From: Loxodes magnus
Taxonomy: Eukaryota; Ciliophora; Karyorelictea; Loxodida; Loxodidae
DNA: 64,000 bases
Direction: 5' to 3'
Assembly: GCA_946699065.1 (NCBI GenBank)
Contig: CAMPDV010000234.1
Span: 1-64,000 of the forward strand
Below are positions 49,930 to 60,290 of the stretch, one piece after another; within the stretch, counting starts at the first letter, position 1; every line of letters starts with the position of its first letter. The translations under genes and the position numbers were made by a program. The notes beneath the pieces were generated by a model. The model was not told the origin of the DNA, searched no databases, and saw only the letters and a list, made by a program, of their open reading frames with translations.

Positions 49930-52480
49930 AAAAATCCTTTGCAACTTCCTTCTAAATAAGTTTTATTCAATTTTCTTCTTTGCTTGCTCACTAGAAAAAT
50001 TATTATTCCAATAATTCTTACACTTGATTGTCATTTTGATCTAAAATTTAAATTCTTCTGCAAAGAAACTTTAATGAAAGTATTTAATTCTTAAATCAAT
50101 TTATTAAAGTTATCTTCTAGTAGGGAAGTTAATATTAATGTAATTTTGATTGTAAGTTATAGGTTTAATTGAATTGTAATTCCTGAAATCATTAAATTCT
50201 TCTATTAAATCTTGCAGAGCTTCACACTAAGAAATATGTTAATAGCTATCTTATTCTCCTCAAATGCAAATTTCAGAGTGTTTTATTTAATAGAGCCTTT
50301 ATTCAAATCATACTAAAAATTGTAACTAAAGGTACTTAATTTTTTTAATTGATACTATTTCTCAAATCATAGTTTTATTTAATTTTCATGTCTTTAGTTC
50401 TTACTTATAAAGCAGATATATTCATATTTTTCAGCATTTATAGTCAATTTAACTCAATCAAATACTTTACATGTAGCCTAAATTAATTAACTCATATTAT
50501 CTTTATTAGACAGTAATAAAAATTCATCTGCTTAAGTTTTGGAAAAAAATAAACGTAAACAAATTATAAATCCAAATTTTTTTTAATTTTCAAATATAAG
50601 ATTAAAATGCCGTAGAAGATAATGGCAAGAACTGGATCATGTGAAATTCCTTGTAAAGTTCCATTGCTATAATTCTAATTTCTAGATAATGTTCCGTCTA
50701 AAATAAATCTAATGTCTAGATGAGAATAAAACGATTCGAGATAATTTATTAGAGCAAGAGAAAACTTAATTCTATATAAATGTCCAAACAGCAAATCTCT
50801 GTTAATGTTATCGTACATTTTTTCTACATCTATAAGAGTAGCAAGAAGATATTTTCTCTTTCTTATCTTCTGTGTAAGTCAATATTTGATTATAAAGTTC
50901 GAACTCGATGTAATGTTTATCTCTTCTTTAAAAATCCTTGCTCTGAAGGGTTATGATCTTACTATCATAAATGTATCCATATATTCTTTAAGTTATTATT
51001 TTATCATATTTTTGAGGATAATATTTATAAGCACACTTGGTCTCCAGTTCTTTCAATTACTCTTTGATCTTTTTTTATAAATTGAAAGGATTTTGAATTT
51101 TTGAGTTAGTTTAGAATTGTTTGCTTTCTTAACATATAATTCATAAATCTTTAAAGTACTTCATAAAATTAATTACTAGAATATTCGATGAGTTCGGCTT
51201 TTATACCATCTGTTCCTGATGCTTTATTATTTGCCAATTTCCTGATGGCTTAATTAATTTCTTGTAAGTTTATTAACTAAATTTTTACTAATAAGAACTT
51301 TATGTAATTTTACAAAATCAAAATTTCAAAAATTTTATCGATCTTTATGTTACAGTTCTTCATTTCTTCTTCATTAATGTTAGTATGCTTATTAAAAATA
51401 TTATCTTCTCAGTTATTTACAAATTAAGAAGAACTTTCAGAATCCATATACATATTGTTTCTTATTCTTGGGCTTAGAATTTTTCTTGTTTATTAAAACA
51501 TTTTAGAAGATGATTAGTTTATTATTCCTCTATCTTCTTAGGCTTATTTAACCTTGAATTTTCATTTAAAGAATTAATAATCCTGTAAGATAGTATAGTT
51601 ATTTAGTAGGTCTAGTAGTAAATAGCAATTAGGATTAGAAGTTAGCAGAATATACTGATATTAAGTTTCTAAATTTTGTTCTTCTATTAGTTAAAAATAA
51701 TTTAAGCATCCTTAAAATTTAGCTTTATATTGCTCTGGTATAGCTAAACTCTAAAGGTTATAAGTGTTGAAATAGACTCTAGGAGCAAGAATTGGAGGAT
51801 TTGTATTGATATTTGAAGTAGTGAATTTTAGGAATATTGATCTGTATGAAGTGCAGTGGTTTGTAGAGAAATAGGGGAATTGGTTAATGTTAATGTGATA
51901 GTTAGGTATAATATAATAATTGAAATAAGTTTTATAATTTGCTCTACTTCTAAAAGTATCAAAACTTTAATCGTTTATTATTTGTAAATCATATTCTTCA
52001 ATCAATGTTTGTAATCTTTAAGCATTATCTTATAAGTTATGTCTATTATTACTTCCATAACCTTATAAAAGAGCATTCAAATCTCCCATTAATATAATAG
52101 GATAGTCTCCAACTACATTAAGAATAAGATCTAAGTTTGAATATGATTATTCTTTAACTAATATAGGTTTTTCATCTGTTGGCATATAACATGTTGTGAA
52201 ATAAATATTCTTTATTTTTACTAGTAGAAACCTATCATCTTATTAAATAAAATCCTCTATTTGTCTCCAATCAGCATCTTTAACAATCAACCAAACTCCA
52301 CCAGCTCTTTCAGTTTCATCACTGTTTTTATAAAAACTTCTATATCCTTTAATTTATATAGGAGCAAAGTCTTGATGCTGCCAAGTCTCATTGATAGAAA
52401 AAATATAAATATTGTAATAATTTGTAAATTGTTAAATGCTTAATTATTTAGTTCTAATTTCATATTGCAATGCGCTAATT
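49930..52480 (-). mobile_element. LINE2: non-LTR retrotransposon (endonuclease + RT)
   Basis: The endonuclease reads in one frame from about 52390: ETWQHQDF, RAGGVWLIVKD near 52300, CYMPTDEK near 52180 and LMGDLNALLQ near 52080. The RT fingers follow in the same frame (NNKASGTDGIKAE near 51215). A shifted frame gives NWKNWRPSVLIN near 51055, and a further shift gives LIDVEKMYDNINRD (motif A, near 50825) and GTLQGISHDPVL (motif B, near 50650). Motif C near 50530 appears as ADE rather than ADD. The second catalytic Asp is therefore in doubt and at least two indels exist. It is distinct from LINE1 in sequence but lies on the same strand directly upstream of it. Confidence 0.8.
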
Positions 52481-52699
52481 CCAATCTATTTTCACTTACT
52501 TCATTAATACAAACTACCATCCATCCAATGTCTATATGTAAGGGATACCTTTTTCATTTGCTCAATTAATATTTATACTAACCTAATTTATTCTAAACCC
52601 CTTACACCATCCTATCATTATCAAATTCCCATCATACAAGCCTTAGGCTAGTACAAAATCATATTTAGCATGTAAAAATAATAATTGTAGTGAGAAATT

Positions 52700-55430
52700 A
52701 GCTACCATTGTATCGATTTTCCCGAACCTTTATTTTACTACACTGTGAATGTAATCTAGGGAAATGTGTATATCTTTCGAAGCAGAAACTCAGAGTAGCA
52801 TATCCTTAGCAATATTTTAAAGCTTGATTTAGAAAAATGAATGCTATAATAAATTCAAGTATTTGAATCTTTGTCCTAGGAAAGATTCGGGTATATAGAA
52901 GCTCAAAATTTAAAATTTTTTGATAATATAGGGATTAAAGATAGCCAGCAATTTAAAATTATGTGTATAAGTACAACACAATTAGTAGAACGTAAGAACA
53001 GGTCTCACAAAATAAACTTCCAACTACAAAAAAATAACATGTGACATAATATTTGGAAAATATTTATACAAGTTTGATGGATAAACTATTTCAGGAGAAC
53101 CAGCTAAATATGTTTTTTTTGCTTTAGGATTCAATGTATGATTACTTTTCAGCAAAGATTAAGATTATCCAAGAAAACTCTTGCACTGTAATATTTACGA
53201 ATAAGGAAATACTCTATACATTTCATAAGTTATATATTTACATAATTACAATGATAAATAGATTTATTCTTACAATCTGAAAACTTTTTAATTTCTAGAA
53301 AAAGGAGAAACATCAAAGAATAGAGGGATAACTGCATCTAGCACAGTTGATAATTTTATGGCTATTTACTTAGGATTATTTTGCGGGTTTTACTCTTAAG
53401 ATGATTTCATATTAATATATTTGAAATAATGAAAGGATATTAAAGTTATCAAAGATAGTTAAGAAGATTTTAAGATTGGGATCATGTTATGACTTATTAT
53501 AAGTGAATGCTAATGTCTTTTGGCAGAGCTCTTAAAGGATGTTTTGATATAACTAAAAAATCTGCAAACTAATTATAAAATTTACGATATTCCTCGATAC
53601 TGAAGTCCTAACTTAGCTTTATTTGAGATGACCTTGTAGCTACGAACTTACGAAAATGAAAATGGAGAATGTTAATTTTATTCTCATGGTACTTATACAA
53701 AATAAAGTAAATAAATAGGATTTCCTTGTCTATCTGTTTTAAGATGGGATTAGGATATAACTCTCTTAATTCCTTAACTTCTGGAATTCATATATCAAAA
53801 TATGGTTTATACCAAACTCTTAGTATTAATTAATAAAATTAGTGAGCATTTCCACAATTGTCCTAACTTATATATCTTGTAATTAAAAGCCTTACCAATA
53901 CTCCTTCTTTCCAACCAACTATAAATTATCCTAGCCGTTAAAATTTTTCAGGCTTTTTTTGTTCTTACTCAGAAAGAACTTTGATAATTTACCATTCTAG
54001 CCCATTATAGAATTTTATTCTATTAATCATCAAAATCTTAAACTATTAAGTTAAAATATCTTAAATATCTAGAATTTAATCTTTAACTTAAAGAGATTAA
54101 GCATTTCTTACCTTTGAAGAATCTGAAGTAGTAATTAAGATTATTCTTCTATCTTCTGAGCATAAATATGTACTGCATACATAAAATTCTGATTTTTAAC
54201 GAGCTAGTTTGGTGAAGAAGCTGTTAGTAGATATGCTCAAAAAGAATTTAATAAGAGATAAGCCAACTAAGGAAATGAGGAGAAAATTATACGGTGAAGA
54301 TCACTGGATTTACGGATAAAACTCAATTCTAGTGTCCCATCAAAATTCTCTTACAAGTTACAGCAAGAAACTCTCATATTTTTAAGTTTATATCGTAACT
54401 AGCCGATACAATTAATTTCTAGTCACCAGATATCACTACAGATCAAACTCCTCCCTAGCGTCCCATCAAAGTTTAGCCTAAAAGATAAATATTTACCTTT
54501 ATTTTATTTTTATGCAAGTTAATAATTAATAAAGGTTAAGTGAAAACCTTGATTTCCTTTAATGCGGGAATTCTCAAATTTTCCATTTTAGTTGAATTTT
54601 TCATTACTTATGGATCTTATTTTGGGGTTTATTTTTAGATTTTTTCTAAGCTACTCAATAGTAAGATTTATATAGTTTCCAGACTTGCTTTCTCATTTGA
54701 ATTTTAAGTCCAAAATTTTTCAAATAAAATCTTATAATCCTTAGGAATTTTTTCTCTATCTCCAGCTTTTATATCCTCTCTTATAGATAAGTTATTAGTT
54801 TCTTAATAGGACACTTAATTAGTTGCAATTTCCCAAAAAATGACTCCCAAAGCAAAAATATCTGGTTATTTCTGTATTTAGGCTTTAAGCACATCAATTC
54901 AGGAGCTATCCAACGAATGTTGCCTATCTAAGTTTTTGATTCGAAAGATTAAGTTTCTATTCTCACTTTTGACAAATTAAAACCTGTTATTTTAGCTCTT
55001 AAATTCTTGTCCAGTAATATGTTATTACTCTTAAGATCTCTGTGAATAATGTTCTTCTCGATAATACACTCTAGACATATCCAAGCTTATGTTATATCGA
55101 ATTTTCTATGATATGTATTACTTATTTTTTATAAGCTAGTATAAATTGTAAGGCAGACATTCCAATACCAAACACAGCAGCTAAGGACAGTACTCATATA
55201 AAGATACTATTAGGATGATGCATCTTTTAGGTATTGATAGCTGCTATTCCATCTCTTTCTTAGCTGCCTAAGATAAACTTTAATTGTAAAACTCTTTATC
55301 GCTATTAATGTTCTTCCTTCAGTAAAGCTTTTCAAAAAACTCTAAAGCCACCCTTAGCAATCTCATCTATTTTCTAAATGTTAGAAACTTAGATAATATA
55401 ATCCTAGCTAATCTACGAAACAGTTGATTA
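52700..55430 (-). pseudogene. Protein kinase-WD40 fusion gene, copy 2
   Basis: Counterpart of 21430..24150 with the same [11 protein letters not shown] (for DFG) and WD40 blades, and the same frame breaks at the T6 tract and after APE. It also has private changes: a shortened stretch after the kinase domain (about 54740), one extra base near 54164 and a loss near 55080. The shared breaks predate the cassette duplication. Confidence 0.68.
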
Positions 55431-55880
55431 TAGATAAAAAGATGAAAACTCTTAAATAAGTAAATAAAATTGAATTTATCAAGTACTAAAAAAATGGCAC
55501 TATTGAAATTATAAAATAAAGGTTCTACTATTAATTAAAAAAACATATTATTAATTAATTAAAGAGAATAATATAAAAAGGATTATTTGGTATATTTTAT
55601 GAGAAATTAAAATAGTTTTGAAAAGTGTAAAATTTAATTAAGTTTAACAAAATAGAAATAATCTAATTCTCAATTAGTTTTTAACTAAAAAACTGTAATC
55701 ACATAATAAAATAGTAAAGAGATTATAAAATTTTAGAGAATTAACTTATTTATTGCTAAATAACTAGATATCTTATTTATTAGAATGTAAAAATCAGAAC
55801 TATGTAAAAATTAACTATTTTTGCTTAACTGCTAAATTCAACTAATCTCGAGCTTTATAAAAAAAGTAATATAAAAATTT

Positions 55881-56032
55881 AAGTTTTTGAGTTAAGGGAT
55901 CCAAGACGATCAGATACCGTACTAGTCTTAACCATAAATAATGCCGACTAGGAATCGGGGAGACCGTATAAATCTCCTCGGCACCTTCCGAGAAATCAAA
56001 ATCTTTGGCTCTGGGGAAATGTGGTCGCAAGA

Positions 56033-56066
<34 letters not shown>

Positions 56067-56666
56067 AAAGAGTGGAACCTGTGGCTTAATTTGATTCAAC
56101 ACGGGGAAACTTACCAGGTTCAGACATAGTAAGGATTGGCAGATTGAGAGCTCTTTCTTGATTCTATGGGTGATGGTGCATGGCCGTTCTTATTTGGTAA
56201 AGTGATCTGTCTGGTTAATTCTGATAACGAACGTGACCTCAACTTACTAAATAGACTCTTTCTATCGAGGAAATTGTCTTCTTAGAGGAACTTCCAGCTT
56301 TTAATTGGAGGAAGTGTGAGGCAATAACAGGTCTGTGATGCTCTTAAATTTCCTGGGCCGCACGCGCGCTATACTGACGCAGCCAATGAATTCCGAAAAA
56401 TAGCTACTCCGGTAACCTCGTAACTGCGTCGTAGTTGGGATTGACCCTTACAATTCTTTATCATCAACTTGGAATTCCTAGTAAGCGCAAGTCATCAGCT
56501 TGCACTGATTAAGTCCCTCCCCTTTGTACACACCGCTCGTCGCTCCTACCGATTTCGAGTATTCAGGCGAACCTCTCGGACTAATGGGAAGCTAATTGAA
56601 CCTTATCACAGAGGAAGGAGAAGTCGTAACAAGATATCCGTAGGTGAACCTGCGGATGGATCATTA
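55881..56666 (+). rRNA. 18S rRNA, 3' part (copy 2)
   Basis: Same abrupt start as copy 1. It retains the AAGAGTGGAACCTG segment that copy 1 lost but has its own substitutions (for example GCTCGTCGC for GCCCGTCGC near the 3' end). Ends at GGATCATTA. Confidence 0.92.
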
Positions 56667-56762
56667 ACATTAATATCAAACATTACAAAAACCAAATCTA
56701 TCTACAGCTTTATGCTGCTTTTCATTTTATCAAATATATAAACCTAAACAAAACAAAAACCC

Positions 56763-56890
56763 CAACAATAGATGCCTAAGCTCTGGCGTCGATGAAGGAC
56801 GCAGCGAAGCACGAAATTAAATGCGAATTGCAGGACTCTGTGAGTCATCAGGTTTCCCAATGTAACAGACACCTTGGGAAACTCAAGGTA
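56763..56890 (+). rRNA. 5.8S rRNA (copy 2)
   Basis: CGATGAAGGACGCAGCGAA core and GCGAATTGCAGGACTC; a few differences from copy 1. Confidence 0.85.
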
Positions 56891-56976
56891 TGTTCCTTTC
56901 AGTATCATATAAAATACAAATGTAAGTGAATAAGAATTCTTTTACCAAGTGAAAAAACTGAGTATATGTATTTGTG

Positions 56977-58729
56977 ATTTGAGGGGAGCAAAATAACCCG
57001 CTGAACTTAAGCATATCAATAAGCGGAGTAAAAGAAACTAACAAGGGTGGCCTTAGTAACAGATAATGAAGCGGTCAAAGCCCACTTGTAAATCTTCGGA
57101 ATTATCAAAGTTAGGGAGGAATGGTGTTGGATTGATTGACCAAATTGGTCAGGAATGACACGTCATAGAGGGTGATAACCCCGTGAGGTTCAATTAGATT
57201 AAAAACCAAACTATCTAAGAGTCGGACAGCTTGGGATTGCTGTCCAAAGTGCGAGGTAAACTCCTCGTAAGGTTAAATACGTCCAGAGTTCAATAGTGCA
57301 CAAGTACCGTGAGGGAAAAGTGAAAAGTACTTTGGAAAGAGAGTTAAAAGACCTGAAATAGTTGGAGAGGAAGCTGTGCGTCTACAATAAATCTGAGCAA
57401 AGCTTTGAAAAGAAGTATTGCAAGGATATAGTGGACAGATCGTCCCGTCTTGAAACACAGTCCAAGGAATCTAGCTATATCGCGAGTCTGTGCAAGTAAA
57501 TGTGTAGGCGAAATGAAAGTGCTTGGGCAGGACGAAGCCAGGGGAAATTCTGGTGGAGGTTCGTGTAGGTGCTGACGTGCAAATCGCTCTGTGGACCTGA
57601 GTATAGGGGCGAAGACTCATCGAAACATCTATTAGTTGGTTCCCTCTGAAGTTTCCCTCAGGATAGCTGGAACTTTTCGTGGTATCCGGTAAAGCCAATG
57701 AATAGAGGTTCGAGAGAAGTAACTTCTTCCTCCTATTATCAAACTTTAAATGGGTTCAGTAACGTTTCATAAATGAACGTGACATGACATAAATGTCCCT
57801 AGTGGGGCAATCCTGGTAAGCAGAACTGTCGATGAGGCCCAACCTGAAATGGAGTTAAGGCGACAGAACCCGTCTGCAAGAAAAGTCGTTAATCCATTTA
57901 GACAATAGAACGGTGGCCATGGAAGTCAGAACCCACTAAGCAGTGTGTAACAACTCACCTACAGAATGGACTAGCCCTGAAAATGGAAATTGCGAAAGGC
58001 GGGTGCCCATACTCTGCCCTCTGGTGTAGGAGGGCGTAGTATCTGCATGGAAGTAATTCTGTGAAGAGTTATGGAGCAGGTATTAGTGCAGATCTTGGTG
58101 GTAGTAGCAAGTATTCCAATGCCAACTTGGAAGACTGAAATGGAGAAGGTTTTCATAAGAACCACACTGGATCATGAATCACCCGATCCTAACCTTATGA
58201 GGGAAAGGAAATATGGTTAATATTCCATAGGTACTTACTACATAGTGGTGACACAGTATGTCGCAATATGTCAGGGTTGATCCTGGGAAGAGTTGTCTTT
58301 TCTGTCTAACATACATGTGCGCCTGGATCCATTACGGCGAGGGAGGCGTGATGTATGGAAGAGTAGTAAACTGTATGTGTTGTCTGGAGCACCAACTACG
58401 ATCCATGAAACTTGCGGCATGTAATATGTAGGAGTATTCGTTCCTATACCGCAGCAAGTCTCCAAGGTTAACAGTCTCTAGTCAATATGATAATGCAGGT
58501 AAGGGAAGTCGGCAAATTAGATTTGTAACTTCGGGAGAAAGATTGGCTCTGAGGGCCAGGCAGAAATCTCCACTGGAGGGATTGTGTAACTTAATTTTCA
58601 TGGAAGTGGGAGTTTTGTCGCCATGACCGAAAGTGGTCGGCCCTGCGGCGAATGGCCACCTCAGAACTGGAGTGGCAGGAGGAATCCGACTTTTTAATTA
58701 AAACAAAGCATTGTGAAGGTGATCTGTTA

Positions 58730-58760
<31 letters not shown>

Positions 58761-59202
58761 AGTCAAGGTGATGAGATTCAACGAAGCGCGTGCAAATGGT
58801 GGGAGTAACTATGACTCTCTTAAGGTAACCAAATGCCTTCGTCATCTAATTAGTGACGTGCATGAATGGATTAACGAGATTCCTACTGTCCCTATCTACT
58901 ACCTAGCGAAGCCACTGCCAAGGGAACGGACTTAGCATAATCAGCAGGGAAAGAAGATTCTGTTGAGTTTTACTCTAGTCTGGAACGTAGAGTGGCATAG
59001 GAAGCGTAGAATAAGTAGGAAGCCGCGATCTTGAAATACTACTACTAATATCACTTTACTTATCCTGTCATACAGTAACTTTCTAGCAATGTAGTTGGGT
59101 GGGAGAAACCGTTAGGTGGGGAGTTTGGCTGGGGCGGCACATCTGTTAAAAGATAACACAGGTGTCCTACGGCCAGTTCAGAACGGACAGAAACCGCTCA
59201 TA
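56977..59202 (+). rRNA. 28S rRNA, 3'-truncated (copy 2)
   Basis: Keeps the canonical GCTGAACTTAAGCATATC site but lacks about 75 bp between GAAATGAAAGT and GCTTGGGCAGG near 57520 that copy 1 has. It is truncated at the same AGAAACCGCTCA point, so it too lacks the sarcin-ricin region. Non-functional. Confidence 0.92.
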
Positions 59203-59220
59203 GTCGTACCTAGTTGTACC

Positions 59221-59982
59221 GAGTAGTACCTAGTCTTTCCTTTAGTTACTTATCTTTGTATCATCTATCTAGGGTTTTACATCGAGATTCTCATTACTAT
59301 CTCTCTGGGGTTTTACTTACTTTAACTTACTTTGATTATTAAAGTACATAATTTCAAATTTGAAATAAAAGATGCTAAAGACCCAACTTGAAAAGGTATT
59401 GACGCTTGACTATCTAATGATGATGAAGAAGAGATGGATTTTTAAGTGCTAATCAGTAGTAGAAGGATAGAGATAAAAGAATGAAAAGAAAAGTAAAAAG
59501 CATTAATAAGAAGATTTCTTGGACTCTAAAGGAAGTGAAAATTTCAAATTAATGAAAATTTGAAAAAAGAGAAAGCAAAAGAAAAAGTTTTGATAGATGA
59601 AGAATGGAACGAAGAAGATGATACTTAAGTATTAAGCACTTTAAGTGCTACATTTTGAGAAAAGAAGATTCAATATAAGTAGATAAAAAGTAGAAAAGAG
59701 ACTTGAAAGAAAAAATTGATGACTTTGATGAATGAGTTATATGTGACAAAGGCGTGAATCTAAAAATTGAGAAATGCATATATAAGAAATGAAGAATGAC
59801 TAAGAAGGTAAAAAGAAGATCTTGATGTCTATAGTGGTTTAGTGTATATTTTTTAAGACAAGTAGGGGTAAAAGGTGGGCTGTAGTATGGATATTTGAAG
59901 GGTAGTTTTATGAAACATAAATGACGGGGGAGGAAAGGAGTATATAGAAAAAGTGGATGGAAATAGAAAAGTATAAATCTGA
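59221..59982 (+). CDS. Spacer ORF: membrane segment plus charged helical domain (copy 2)
   Basis: One frame for about 254 codons from just after the truncated 28S to TGA 59980-59982, which lies inside the first bases of the 18S remnant. The N-terminus is strongly hydrophobic (59225-59340). Then come GIDAWLSNDDEEE near 59390, basic helices with TGA-encoded Trp, EEWNEEDD near 59600 (TGG here, TGA in copy 1) and a C-terminal globular-looking stretch. No initiating ATG is evident, so it may be a fragment of a larger gene truncated by the rDNA junction. No family recognised. Confidence 0.45.
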
Positions 59983-60045
59983 TTGATCCTCCTGACTGAT
60001 TCAATAAATAACGACACTGGGCTTCGTCTCGATGATTGGAGATTC
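59977..60045 (+). rRNA. 18S 5' remnant, internally deleted
   Basis: The first about 17 bases of 18S (CTGATTGATCCT, mutated) are joined directly to AATAACGACACTGGG and the following sequence. About 340 bases present at 28835-29185 are missing. Confidence 0.75.
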
Positions 60046-60240
60046 AGTGTCTCTTACCTAAAGTTATTTTCTCTTTTCGGATTTTTGATAGGAGAGCCCA
60101 TCTTTTATGATTTGGTCCCCTTTATTTTGGGTATAAACCATCTCTTTTTCCTCATTTTTTAAGAGAAATTAATCTTTATTAGTTTGTATTTTATTAATAA
60201 ATTAAATTTAATAATTAAATTTTAAATATTTTAATTTTTA

Positions 60241-60259
60241 TTTCATTGTAATTAGTTTC
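60241..60259 (+). promoter_or_regulatory. Conserved RING-WD40 upstream element (copy 2)
   Basis: Same 19-mer as at 29426-29444, same 32-base distance to the ATG. Confidence 0.4.
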
Positions 60260-60290
60260 TAAATACTAAAACTAATTTTATTTTTTATAA

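Noticed and set aside
59648-60004. A 118-residue standard-code ORF on the minus strand
   Set aside because: It is antisense to the spacer ORF and crosses into the 18S remnant; its Phe/Leu/Tyr/Ser-rich composition is what the reverse of an A/G-rich coding strand gives.
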